Source: Acanthopleuribacter pedis (GTDB taxonomy: Bacteria; Acidobacteriota; Holophagae; Acanthopleuribacterales; Acanthopleuribacteraceae). From it: DNA of 64,000 bases. Location of the stretch: the NCBI RefSeq assembly GCF_017377855.1, contig NZ_JAFREP010000030.1:1-64000 (forward strand). Direction: 5' to 3'. The position numbers and the translations under genes were made by a program. Positions 47,206 to 56,181 of this stretch are shown here, one piece after another (position 1 is the stretch's first letter; each line of letters begins with the position of its first letter). The notes under the pieces were generated by a model. The model ran no database searches. It saw only the letters and a list, made by a program, of their open reading frames with translations, and was not told where the DNA came from.

Positions 47206-47338
47206 AAGGCAACGGATCGCGCCGGGGGTTGTCACACCCTTCTCATGAGGGCTGCTGTTGCGGGTAGCCCTTGTGGGCGATGCGGCGAAGCCGCGCGGTG
47301 CAAATTCCACGGACCGCAATGCTGTGCCCAGAAACGCG

Positions 47339-47363
47339 AAAAGCCCCGCAATGCGGGGCTTTC
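47339..47363 (-). terminator. Terminator of tRNA-fMet
   Basis: Palindrome AAAGCCCCGCA/TGCGGGGCTTT; the minus strand continues TTCGCG after the T-rich arm. About 30 nt beyond the tRNA 3' end. May also serve the plus-strand transporter gene. Confidence 0.65.
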
Positions 47364-47391
47364 TCGTGTTGTTCCAGGTGTTTAAGGAAGT

Positions 47392-47472
<81 letters not shown>

Positions 47473-47707
47473 CAAGGGGCAATTCTAGACCTCAGCCCGG
47501 TCGCTGTCAAACAATAAATTAAAAAAAGCCAAAAAAATCCCTGAACCCGGTCTGGGCCCCTGTTTGGCGGTGTTCATGACTACTTATAACTATTTTTTAG
47601 AAACGGATTTCTCCATAGTCAAGGCGACGCGCCTAAAAAAATGTAAAAAGTGCCCCGCGGGCCCATTTTTCAGTTTCGAAATCGCCGGCCCCCTGCCCGT
47701 CGGGGCT

Positions 47708-48601
47708 TTAGCTGTCTTTTGAGGGCAGTTCAAAGGCCATGCGTTCCGTATTAAAGGCCGCGCCGCAATAACCGGAGCGCGTCATCACCACGATGCCCCC
47801 GTAGCCGCCGACCCGGCGTTCCAAATGGTTTACCGCCGTCTCCGCCGCGGCTTGGGCCGCCTCGGACGAATCACCCTTTGCTTTGAGCTGCGCCAGCGCT
47901 TGGTGAAGCATGCCCGCCCGCATGATGCTTTCGCCCCAGCCCGTGCACATCGCCGCGCCCATTTCGTTGTCCGCGTACAAACCGCTGCTGATCAGCGCCG
48001 CATCGCCGACGCGGTTGCGCTGTTTGTTGGGAATGCCGCCGGTGGAGTTTCCCGCCGCCAGATTGCCGTGTTGATCGCGGGCCAGTGCACCAACCGTGTC
48101 GTGGGCCGCGCGCCAAACGCCGCTGTTCAGTTTTTCGGGTTGATCCCGGTAGGTCTCGAAGCGTTTGCGCTCGCGCGGCAAAACATGGCTGTGCGGATCA
48201 ACCGACGCCAAACCGGCCGGCCCCGCCAAGGCCTCCGCGCCCTCTCCAAAAAACACACAGTGTTGGTTGTGTTCCATGATGTACCGGGCCAGGTCGATGG
48301 GGTTTTGGATACGCGCCACGCCCAGCACCGCACCGTAGTGGAGTTGATCGCCTTCCATCAAGCCCGCATCCAATTCCACCTCGCCCCGTTCATTTAAGAA
48401 GCTGCCTTTGCCCGCATCAAAGGTGGGATCGTCTTCCAGTACGCGAATTGCGGCACAGACCGCGCTCACCGCATCGCCGCCTTTCGCCAAAACCGCCGTA
48501 CCCGCGGCTTGCGCGGCACGGCAACCCGCCTGGTGGGCCGCCCACAATTCGTCGGGAATGTTCCAAGCACCGCCGTGAACGGCCATCGCAAACCTCGTCA
48601 T
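47708..48601 (-). CDS. iaaA: Isoaspartyl peptidase / plant-type L-asparaginase
   Basis: 297 aa Ntn-hydrolase precursor that cleaves itself into two chains. AVHGGAWNIPDE at the start, DPTFDAGKGSFLNERGEVELDA (59-80) and the cleavage site HD/T169 with TVGALARDQHGNLAAGNSTGG are diagnostic. T169 becomes the N-terminal nucleophile of the beta chain. It removes iso-aspartyl residues from dipeptides and hydrolyses asparagine. No signal peptide, so cytosolic. The A/T-rich gap before it holds no gene; it ends 239 bp from tRNA-fMet. Confidence 0.92.
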   Translation of the reverse strand: MTRFAMAVHGGAWNIPDELWAAHQAGCRAAQAAGTAVLAKGGDAVSAVCAAIRVLEDDPTFDAGKGSFLNERGEVELDAGLMEGDQLHYGAVLGVARIQNPIDLARYIMEHNQHCVFFGEGAEALAGPAGLASVDPHSHVLPRERKRFETYRDQPEKLNSGVWRAAHDTVGALARDQHGNLAAGNSTGGIPNKQRNRVGDAALISSGLYADNEMGAAMCTGWGESIMRAGMLHQALAQLKAKGDSSEAAQAAAETAVNHLERRVGGYGGIVVMTRSGYCGAAFNTERMAFELPSKDS

Positions 48602-48886
48602 AACACTACCTCAATTCACAGGTTATTTTTGGTTGGCAGGCCAACCCGGCTTTTCGTTAGCCGTGTTTCAACACGATGAGCAGCGTGGGAAGGGGCCGGC
48701 TGAACCGGCATGTTGGCCACAATTCAATAGGAACAGAAGCCTTGCCGCCGAGTTCGAGGGGGCTTTGTTCGCTCGCGCCGGAAGCCCGCGGTTTCGCCGG
48801 GGCGCCTTGACGCGAATTCAGAGGGTTGGTTGCCATCCCGGCCGCGCAAATACCGGTGGATCCAACCTTTTCATGCCCGTGCCGTC

Positions 48887-49339
48887 TTAGTTTCGGACGA
48901 AGAGGACGTGATCCAGGTTCACAATCACCTTTTCCTTCTCATTATAAATAGGCAAAAAGGTCTCGTCCTGGTTAAAGAAGTCGGAGGCGCGGCGCTGATC
49001 CGGCGGGAGGTTGGGGTAAATGTTGCCGCTCAATTCTTTGCCGTTATCAAGTACCAGGGTTACTTCCTGGGGTTCCAGCATCAATTGCTCTTCCAAATCG
49101 AGGGCGTCGTTTTCCGAACTGCGCAACAAGATCAGCTGCGATTTGTTAAAGAGGATGTACTCCTCGTCGTCGAGGAGGAATGGGAAAAAGCGGCGCTGTT
49201 GATTGAGCAGGTCTTCCAAGCGCGGTTTCATGGTGTGGGAAAAAATGTTCTCACTGATGAACACGGTTCCGTTCAGCTCTTCCTGGCCGACAATTTCAAT
49301 GACCACATGGACCTTGGTGGTCGGTACCTGATACAGCAT
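48887..49339 (-). CDS. Hypothetical soluble protein, 150 aa
   Basis: Not recognised. ATG 49339 was chosen because GGAGG lies six nt upstream; an in-frame ATG at 49351 is that site's own codon. All-beta-looking, in two halves with similar cadence (VHVVIEIVGQEELNGTVFIS and EVTLVLDNGKELSGNIYP), each ending in a short helix or loop with DE-rich text (FLLDDEEYILFNKSQLI; FLPIYNEKEKVIVNLDHVLFV). This suggests a duplicated small beta-barrel. No signal peptide. It is divergent from the pilT operon. Confidence 0.65.
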   Translation of the reverse strand: MLYQVPTTKVHVVIEIVGQEELNGTVFISENIFSHTMKPRLEDLLNQQRRFFPFLLDDEEYILFNKSQLILLRSSENDALDLEEQLMLEPQEVTLVLDNGKELSGNIYPNLPPDQRRASDFFNQDETFLPIYNEKEKVIVNLDHVLFVRN

Positions 49340-49906
49340 GATTGCCTCCATGGAAACCCAAGCTGTCCTTATTACCCGTTATCGAATAATCGGCGAAAAG
49401 CTTAAGGTTGGCTGAGGTGACCCAACAGATCGCCCCGGCTGATCGTGGGAACGGGAAAACAGCGGGAGCCGCGGTCGCATTTGCGCTTCGCCCGGTTTCC
49501 ATCGCCACGAGGCGGGGTGGCATTTCCTGTGTAAAGCCACGCTTGAGATTCAGTGATGGTTCCATTATAGCCTAGCAGCGACCGGTTTCGCGTTAGCTAA
49601 GATACGTTTCCTTGTAACAAGGTTCTCGTCCGCCCTTCAACCCGCTCCTGCAAACCAGCACTCGCGCCGCGCGCGTGGCTCGGTTATAATAGCTTCTCGA
49701 TAATCCCCCATAACTCTTTGTAAACGCGTTTCAATCGACCGGGCTCGGTCGTCAACACGGCTTGTTTTCTTGGGATGTTCCATGCTTTTTGCTCCGTTCC
49801 AGTTTGCAAAATGCAATTCGGTGTTACCGTGGTTTTCCTTGGCGCTGCCGTTGTCGGCCCATGCACATGAACTTACTTAAGCGCAACGACGATAAGGTGT
49901 GACCCT
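49340..49906. other. Divergent intergenic region upstream of the pilT operon
   Basis: 567 bp with no gene. Holds CCTTGTAACAAGG, a perfect 13-bp palindrome at 49611-49623, and a TATAAT at 49685-49690 on the plus strand without a good -35. Either could belong to pilT control. Confidence 0.4.
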
Positions 49907-50989
49907 ATGGCCAAAATAGACGGTTTCTTTCGCCTCATGGTTTCCGAGGGAGGTAGCGACCTCCACATGTCCGCGGGTAACAAGCCGCGCATCCGTGTGA
50001 GTGGTCAATTGCGAGAGATTGAGTACCATGTGCTCGTTCAGGATGAGCTGCAGTCCTTGCTTTACGAGATTTGTCCCGAGGACAAGCAAAAACTTTTTGA
50101 GGAAACCGGCGACCTTGATTTTGCTTATGAAATCCCCGGCGTGGCCCGCTTCCGCTGCAACTACTTTTTGCAGAAATACGGCATCTGCGCCGTGTTTCGC
50201 CAAATCCCCAGCGAGATTCTCACCGCCGAGCAGTTGGGTTTGCCCCCGATCTGCCTGCGCCTTTCCATGTTACACAAGGGCATGGTCCTGGTTACGGGTC
50301 CCACGGGCAGTGGTAAGTCAACCACCCTGGCGGCGATGTTGGATTACGCCAACAAAAACCGTACCGACCACATCCTTACCTTGGAAGACCCCATTGAATT
50401 TGTCCACGCCAGTAAGTCGTGTCTGGTAAACCACCGGGAAATCGGCACCCACTCCAAGTCCTTTACCGCCGCCTTGCGCGGAGCCTTGCGTGAGGATCCC
50501 GACATTATTCTCGTTGGTGAAATGCGGGACTTGGAAACCATCGAACTGGCGATTGAAGCCGCCGCGACCGGTCACCTGGTGTTTGGCACCCTGCACACCA
50601 TCAGCGCGATGAAAACCGTTGACCGTATGGTGGAGGTCTTTCCTTCATCCCAGCAGGAACGCATCCGGGTCACCCTTGCCGATGTCCTCAAAGGGGTGAT
50701 TGCCCAGAACCTGTTCCGGCGCGTCGACAAACCGGGTCGCTGTGCCGCGCTCGAAATTTTGGTGGTCAACAACGCGGCTTCCGCCGTCATTCGCCAAAAT
50801 AAAACCCACCAATTGCTCAGCGTCATGCAAACCTCGGTCAAAAGCGGCATGCAAACCCTCGACGACGCCATCGCCAAATTGCTCGACAAAGGTTGGATCA
50901 GTGTCGAGGAGGCGTTTGAGAAATGTATTAACAAGGAACGTTTTGCACCGCTCCTCAAAGAGGCACCGGACGAATTGGCCATGGGTTAG
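49907..50989 (+). CDS. pilT: Type IV pilus retraction ATPase PilT
   Basis: 360 aa. N-terminal PAS-like part with SDLHMSAGNKPRIRVSGQL. Walker A GPTGSGKST at 131-139, Asp box ILTLEDPIEF, Walker B DIILVGEMRD with E205, and His box TGHLVFGTLHT at 221-231 are all intact. A hexameric ATPase that depolymerises pili for twitching motility. The usual C-terminal AIRNLIRE motif is altered (AVIRQNKTHQLLSVMQ). The next gene starts 8 nt later, so this is the first of a four-gene operon. Confidence 0.95.
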   Translation: MAKIDGFFRLMVSEGGSDLHMSAGNKPRIRVSGQLREIEYHVLVQDELQSLLYEICPEDKQKLFEETGDLDFAYEIPGVARFRCNYFLQKYGICAVFRQIPSEILTAEQLGLPPICLRLSMLHKGMVLVTGPTGSGKSTTLAAMLDYANKNRTDHILTLEDPIEFVHASKSCLVNHREIGTHSKSFTAALRGALREDPDIILVGEMRDLETIELAIEAAATGHLVFGTLHTISAMKTVDRMVEVFPSSQQERIRVTLADVLKGVIAQNLFRRVDKPGRCAALEILVVNNAASAVIRQNKTHQLLSVMQTSVKSGMQTLDDAIAKLLDKGWISVEEAFEKCINKERFAPLLKEAPDELAMG

Positions 50990-50997
50990 GGGTTGTT

Positions 50998-52674
50998 ATG
51001 CTGCGAAAAAAAGATACCGACCGCATTTTGATGACCATGCTGCGCTCGCAAAAAGGAACCAGCGATCTCAACTTCACGCCCGGCAAACCCTTGCAGGTCG
51101 AATCCAGTGGCGCCTTGGTTCCCGTCGCGCTTGAGCCGCCGCTGGAGAAACTCACGCCCTACCAAACCGAAATGTTGGCCTTGGCCGTGATCGGCAAGGA
51201 TCCCGGTCAATTCGATACCCTGGTGCGCAGCGGTTCCGCCGACTGCGCCTACGAGGTTCCCGGCGAATGTCGCTTCCGCGTCAACGTGTTTCAAACCAAA
51301 CAAACCTACAGCTTGGTGCTGCGCAAACTGGAAACCAAAATTCTCACCTTGGACGATCTGGGCTTGCCCGCGATCTTCAAAGACATCGCCGCCGAGAAAA
51401 ACGGATTGGTGCTGGTGACCGGTTCGACGGGCAGCGGTAAAAGTACCACCCTGGCCGCGGTACTCAATGAGATGAACGAAACCCGGCCAATCCACATCCT
51501 TACCATTGAGGATCCCATCGAATACGTGCACCCCCACAAAAAAGCCACCTTCAACCAGCGCGAACTGGGCTCCGACTTCGATACCTTCCACTCCAGCTTG
51601 CGTGCCGCCTTGCGTCAGGCCCCCAAGGTGATTCTGATTGGGGAGATGCGCGACCGCGAAACCGTGGATATCGGTTTGGCCGCCGCCAGTACCGGCCACC
51701 TCGTGCTTTCGACGCTGCACTCCATTGATTGCGGCCAAACGATCAACCGCATCGTCGGTATGTTCGACAAAGAAGAGGAAGACCAAATTCGCGGCCGGTT
51801 GAACGAATGCTTGCGGTACGTGATCAACCAGCGTTTGCTGCCGCGCAAGGGGGGCGGTCGCGTCGCCTCCCAGGAAATTATGGGCGTGAACCTGCGCGTC
51901 AAAGATATGGTGCTCAACGGGGAAACCGAGCAGAAAACCTTTTACGAGGTGATGAGCGTAAGTCGCAACCGCGGTTGGCAAACCCACGACCAGGCCATCG
52001 CCGATTTGTACGAGCAGGACAAGGTCACCGAGGAAACCGCCGTTGCTTATTGTTCCAACCGCCCCGTTTTATCCCGCATGATTGATCGAATGAAACAGGA
52101 ACGCGGCATTAAAGACGAGGATGCGCTTGAGTTGACCCTCGACAACTCGGCAGCCGAGTTGGGCAAACTGATCAAACGGATTTGGCCGGGATCCGGGGAC
52201 GAGTTCCCCGTGCGGCATGAGGTTCAGAGCCAGGGCAGTTGGGTGATTTACGAGCCGCGCGCCGAGGGCTCAGGTAGCCAAGTCGATTTGGTATTCCCCA
52301 TTAAGTTGTTGGGTGAGTTGAAAGGTTTGCCCGTGAACAACCCGAAAGGGGAGGTGATTGCCTCGGGCACCACCAGTGGCGGCAATGAGCCGCTGGTCGA
52401 TTACAAACTGAGCGCCCTCAAAGAGATCACCCTTGGTGGGGCCGACATGACCGCCGCCTTGAAGGATCTCTTACCGCCCTTTTTCCCGCCGGCGTTCAAG
52501 CTGGCCAATATCAAGTTCACCGAAGGCAAGAAACGCGCTTTGCAGGAGATTGCTGAAAACGGTAAGTTCCAGCATGTGAACGCCTTGGAGGCGATTGCGA
52601 GCAAGGCGGTCGACCAAAACGAGATTGCCGCGATTGAAAACGTGATCAAAACCATTAAGGAACGCGGCGTTTAA
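50998..52674 (+). CDS. Second PilT/PilU-like ATPase with unusual C-terminal extension
   Basis: 558 aa, about 190 more than PilT. Residues 1-360 follow PilT: TSDLNFTPGKPLQVESSGAL, Walker A TGSTGSGKST (141-150), ILTIEDPIEYVHPHK, VILIGEMRDRET and TGHLVLSTLHSID. The usual SDLH is SDLN. From about 365 on there is no PilT homology: an acidic helical segment, then a mixed fold (QSQGSWVIYEPRAEGSGSQVDLVFPIKLLGELKGLP) and helices to the end. Probably a PilU-type partner that helps PilT under load (inference), with an added domain of unknown role. Confidence 0.88.
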   Translation: MLRKKDTDRILMTMLRSQKGTSDLNFTPGKPLQVESSGALVPVALEPPLEKLTPYQTEMLALAVIGKDPGQFDTLVRSGSADCAYEVPGECRFRVNVFQTKQTYSLVLRKLETKILTLDDLGLPAIFKDIAAEKNGLVLVTGSTGSGKSTTLAAVLNEMNETRPIHILTIEDPIEYVHPHKKATFNQRELGSDFDTFHSSLRAALRQAPKVILIGEMRDRETVDIGLAAASTGHLVLSTLHSIDCGQTINRIVGMFDKEEEDQIRGRLNECLRYVINQRLLPRKGGGRVASQEIMGVNLRVKDMVLNGETEQKTFYEVMSVSRNRGWQTHDQAIADLYEQDKVTEETAVAYCSNRPVLSRMIDRMKQERGIKDEDALELTLDNSAAELGKLIKRIWPGSGDEFPVRHEVQSQGSWVIYEPRAEGSGSQVDLVFPIKLLGELKGLPVNNPKGEVIASGTTSGGNEPLVDYKLSALKEITLGGADMTAALKDLLPPFFPPAFKLANIKFTEGKKRALQEIAENGKFQHVNALEAIASKAVDQNEIAAIENVIKTIKERGV

Positions 52675-52698
52675 TTCAGCGGTACCGGGAGTCGTGTT

Positions 52699-53586
52699 AT
52701 GGCAATGAATGATTTGCAATCTTTGGTCAAACATCCCTCGGTGCAGGGTGGCGAGCAGTTGTTGCTTGTCTCCGGGCAACCGATTGTGCTCAGCAAAGGC
52801 GGGGCACAGAAAACCATGGGCAACCCGGTTAACAACCAACAACTGATGGCCTGGCTGAAAGCCTCGTTGCCGGTTGATGTGATGGGTCAGTTTCAGTGGG
52901 GCCGCGACGTGCAAGTTTCTTTGCCGGTAGACGGCCACAGTTTGCCGATGCGGGTGGTCTTGGGGCGTGACAAATCGTTCCGTATCGAAATCCGCCTGAT
53001 TAGCGCCGAACAAGCCGAGCCGGCGGCGCTGACCCCCGCGGCGCTGACCGCGGAGACACCGACCGTCCCGGTCCAAGCGGCACCGGTCGAAACGGCGCCC
53101 GCGCAAACGGAAGAAGCGGCGGTGGATGAGGAACGCTTGGACGCCGAACTGGCAAATCTGGGCGGCTCCGATCAACCCGCCTTGTTGGTGTGCCCGCCCG
53201 ACCGGCTCGCGACCTTCAGTGAGGTGGTTGGCGAACTGGGATGTGAACCCAAACACAGCGATTACCTTCCTGCCGTACTGGAATCGCTTAAATACACTGT
53301 TTATCCCTTCATTCTTTTACAGCCTGCAGGCCCCGTCGCACAAGATCCGGTTTATCAAGCGATTGCCGCGATGAATATGGAAATGCGCCGCCGTCAGTTT
53401 GTGGTGCTGTTCGGTGATGCTTACAAAACCGGTGATGTGTTCCATGCTTTTTGTCTCAGTGTGAATTTGGTGGTCCACCCACGCGACCTTGGCGACTTGG
53501 CCGCCGTGATTGAAAAACACCAGCAGAATTATCAGAAATTTGTCGCTCCCTTACACCGCGCCTTGCAAGATGCGGGCAAGTTTTAG
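52699..53586 (+). CDS. Hypothetical protein of the pilT operon
   Basis: 295 aa; family not recognised. The N-terminal 110 residues (VQGGEQLLLVSGQPIVLSKGG, LMAWLKASLPVDVMGQFQWGRDV, DKSFRIEIRLI) look like a truncated PilT N-domain-like fold without ATPase motifs. An Ala/Pro/Glu linker (about 113-148) leads to a C-terminal alpha/beta domain (PALLVCPPDRLATFSEVVGELG, VYQAIAAMNMEMRRRQFVVLFGDAYKTGDVFHAFCLSVNLVVH). It starts 24 nt after the second ATPase and ends 9 nt before the HEAT gene, so it is firmly in the operon. May be a regulator of pilus retraction (inference). Confidence 0.7.
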   Translation: MAMNDLQSLVKHPSVQGGEQLLLVSGQPIVLSKGGAQKTMGNPVNNQQLMAWLKASLPVDVMGQFQWGRDVQVSLPVDGHSLPMRVVLGRDKSFRIEIRLISAEQAEPAALTPAALTAETPTVPVQAAPVETAPAQTEEAAVDEERLDAELANLGGSDQPALLVCPPDRLATFSEVVGELGCEPKHSDYLPAVLESLKYTVYPFILLQPAGPVAQDPVYQAIAAMNMEMRRRQFVVLFGDAYKTGDVFHAFCLSVNLVVHPRDLGDLAAVIEKHQQNYQKFVAPLHRALQDAGKF

Positions 53587-53595
53587 GACGGTTCT

Positions 53596-55035
53596 ATGTT
53601 TGAACAACCCCACAAGCGCCAAGAATTTCTTCAGGCGGTTAAAGCCGGACGGATCAACGCCCAGCTCTTGGAAAAAGCCCTGGCCTCCTATCAAAGTTTT
53701 GCCGACGCCGATTTGAACGAGGTGTTGCAACTGATGCAGCTTCCCGCGGCTAAGAAGTTCGCGGCCGCCTTGATCAGCGTGAACCAGGACCCTGAAAAAT
53801 TGGGCAAATTGATGCAGATGTTCGCCCGTGAGCGGCGACCCGAGGTCGAAGCCGAGTTGGCGGCCGCGATTGCCCTGTGCAAGTCCGACGCGATCTTTAC
53901 CGAAATCGCCAAAATGATTAACAACAAGGATCCCAACCATCGCAAAAAGGCCCTAAAACTGTTGATCAAACAGGAGAAGGGCATGCAGCAACGCGAGCTG
54001 GTTTTGGCTTTGATGAACGATCCCCAGCCACCCATCGCCGAGGCCATGCTCAAACAGGTGATTGCCTCCGGCGCCAAGGGCTACCAGGGGCAATTGCGAC
54101 ACATGGCCGTGGTCGGCGCCGATTCCATCGCGGTGCTTTGCCTCAAGGCCTTGTTAAACCAGCCCTCGATGAAAAACGTGCCCGTTTTTATTCATGCGCT
54201 CGCCACCCAACAGGGCGAAATCGCCGCTGCGCTGTCCCAAGCCCTGGGCCGCCACATGCAGGAAGCGCCCGAGGCCGTGCTCGAGGAAATCATCCTCGCC
54301 ATCGGATCTTCCGACCCCAAGGTCGGGGCCGCCGCCCTCAAAATGTTTGTCGGCATGCCCGACCTCAAGGAAGCCACGCGGCGTCTGTTGCTCTTTGCCG
54401 ATTCGGTGTCGCCGCTTGTTCGGGACGACATTTTCCGCTTGATGGGTACCGTCGGCGATACCTTTGTGCCCATCGTGCTGGCTTTGGTACAGGAGCAACC
54501 GGAGCAGGCGGTTCGAATCCAGGCGATGAACCTGGCCAAAATTATGAAAAATCAAAAGTTGGGACCGCTGTTCCTGCAAGAACTCAAGAACCCCGATTGG
54601 ATGGTTCGCTACAGTGCCATGCAGGTTCTCTCCGCCATGAAGTCACCCCAGGCGTTGCCGATTTTGGTGGAGTTCCTCAATCAAGACGAGTCGTCCATGG
54701 CCGCCATTCAGGCTTTAGATCGCTATGGCGACATGCGTTTGGCCAAACCCTTTTTTCAGAAACTCACCACGCAAAGCAATGAATCAGAACAGCTTGCCTT
54801 GCTGGATGCGCTCCTCAATTTGGGCGACCCGCGTTTTATCGGTCACCTCTCCAAGTTCTTGGACTCGCCGGCCGTGCGTGGGAAAGCCGTTAAGCGGTGT
54901 GCCGAGGTGATCATCGAGTTGGGCAAACGCCACGGTGTGGCCGTTCCCGAAAAAGTGATCGCGCTTAACGATCAACTTACCGAGAAGAAACTGGAAGATC
55001 TGCCGGATCTCGGTTTAAAACTCAGCAGTGATTAA
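53596..55035 (+). CDS. HEAT-like repeat protein of the pilT operon
   Basis: 479 aa, entirely helical. Repeating pairs such as AEVIIELGKRHGV, EAVLEEIILAIGSSDPKVGAAALKMFVGMPDL, LGPLFLQELKNPDWMVRYSAMQVLSAM and ALPILVEFLNQDESSMAAIQALDRYGD are HEAT/armadillo-like. No signal peptide, membrane segment or enzyme motif. Last gene of pilT-pilT2-hypothetical-HEAT. HEAT solenoids bind proteins, so it may dock the ATPases to the pilus base (inference). Confidence 0.8.
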   Translation: MFEQPHKRQEFLQAVKAGRINAQLLEKALASYQSFADADLNEVLQLMQLPAAKKFAAALISVNQDPEKLGKLMQMFARERRPEVEAELAAAIALCKSDAIFTEIAKMINNKDPNHRKKALKLLIKQEKGMQQRELVLALMNDPQPPIAEAMLKQVIASGAKGYQGQLRHMAVVGADSIAVLCLKALLNQPSMKNVPVFIHALATQQGEIAAALSQALGRHMQEAPEAVLEEIILAIGSSDPKVGAAALKMFVGMPDLKEATRRLLLFADSVSPLVRDDIFRLMGTVGDTFVPIVLALVQEQPEQAVRIQAMNLAKIMKNQKLGPLFLQELKNPDWMVRYSAMQVLSAMKSPQALPILVEFLNQDESSMAAIQALDRYGDMRLAKPFFQKLTTQSNESEQLALLDALLNLGDPRFIGHLSKFLDSPAVRGKAVKRCAEVIIELGKRHGVAVPEKVIALNDQLTEKKLEDLPDLGLKLSSD

Positions 55036-55134
55036 CCGCGAGCGGGAAGCCCTTCTATCGGACCTGCTTGTCCCGTGCCGCCTCTTAAAGCAGGGGGCGG
55101 TATTTTTAATCCTCTCGAAGAAACAGGTGGAACC

Positions 55135-55938
55135 ATGCTGGAAGAAGAAGCCCTCTCGGCATTGCCTTTAATTACGCTGACCACCGATTTTGGTGATCAG
55201 GACGGCTTTGTCGGCGCTATGAAAGGTGTCATTCTTTCGATTAATCCCGAGGCGCGCATTGTGGATATCAGCCACGCCGTTCCCCGCCAGGATGTGCGTG
55301 CCGGTGCCATGGTTTTGCGCGGGGCTTGCCCGTACTTTCCCGAGGGCACCGTCCACGTTGCCGTGATTGATCCCGGTGTCGGCAGCAGCCGTGCCGCGGT
55401 GGTGGTGGAAACCGCGCTCGCGTTTTACGTGCTGCCGGACAACGGCCTGATCACCTTAATTGACCAAATCACGCCCGTCCGCCATGTCTACGCCATTGAG
55501 CAGGCGGGTTTGTGTCTGCCCGACGTGAGCCGGACCTTTCACGGCCGCGATATTTTTGCGCCCGTGGCCGCCCATTTATCCCGGGGTTTGCCCCCGAACC
55601 AAGTCGGCCCGCCCATGCAATCCTTTGCGGAGCTGGATGTGCCTGCAGCGGTTGTCGATGACCATCGGGTCGAAGGGCATGTGCTCTATGTGGATGTGTT
55701 TGGCAACTGCATTACCAACATTGGACCGGAGCAGGTGAACTTTGGGGCGTTTGATTGGCGATGGCGCTCGGGTGACCGGGAAGTCGCTGGTTTAAAGACC
55801 TCCTATGCCGAGGCGACCTGGGGTGAGGCCTTGATGATTCAAAGCAGTAACGGTTGTTTGGAGTTGGCCGTGAACGGCGGGAACGCTGCCGAAATGTTTG
55901 GGTTGAAGGTCGGAGATCTTTTGGTTTTGTACCGTTAA
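55135..55938 (+). CDS. SAM hydroxide adenosyltransferase (DUF62 family)
   Basis: 267 aa. ATG 55135 has AGGTGG five nt upstream; the frame is open from 55075 but lacks a site there. ITLTTDFGDQDGFVGAMKGV (the N-terminal Asp binds adenosine), DISHAVPRQDVRAGAMVLRG, VHVAVIDPGVGSSRA, FHGRDIFAPVAAHL and DVFGNCITNI are diagnostic. The family hydrolyses S-adenosylmethionine to adenosine and methionine, and is related to fluorinases and chlorinases. The usual D-R-H triad residues are all in place. A terminator follows. Confidence 0.93.
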   Translation: MLEEEALSALPLITLTTDFGDQDGFVGAMKGVILSINPEARIVDISHAVPRQDVRAGAMVLRGACPYFPEGTVHVAVIDPGVGSSRAAVVVETALAFYVLPDNGLITLIDQITPVRHVYAIEQAGLCLPDVSRTFHGRDIFAPVAAHLSRGLPPNQVGPPMQSFAELDVPAAVVDDHRVEGHVLYVDVFGNCITNIGPEQVNFGAFDWRWRSGDREVAGLKTSYAEATWGEALMIQSSNGCLELAVNGGNAAEMFGLKVGDLLVLYR

Positions 55939-55950
55939 AGACGTCGGGTA

Positions 55951-55975
55951 CGGGCGGGAGTCCGCTCGGTTTTTT
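55951..55975 (+). terminator. Rho-independent terminator after the DUF62 gene
   Basis: 7-bp stem CGGGCGG/CCGCTCG (one G-T pair) with GAGT loop, then GTTTTTT. 13 nt after the stop. Confidence 0.6.
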
Positions 55976-56181
55976 CCCTAAAAAGGCGGGTAAACTTGCT
56001 GAGCCTGTGACTTTTGCAGGTAAATAAGTTATGCTTGCAGCACAACTCCCCACGGAAAACGGTGTCGTTTTCAGATTGACGCCGGAACAAAATTTTTGGA
56101 CCACGCGAATTCAGGTTGTTTGGTTTCAGGTGCTTGTGGTTTATCTTGAAATCGAACTCTGCTCCACCAGGCTGAGACTTC

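Noticed and set aside
47339-47363. Attachment site next to tRNA-fMet
   Set aside because: The palindrome fits a terminator, and there is no integrase or repeated tRNA 3' end in the window.
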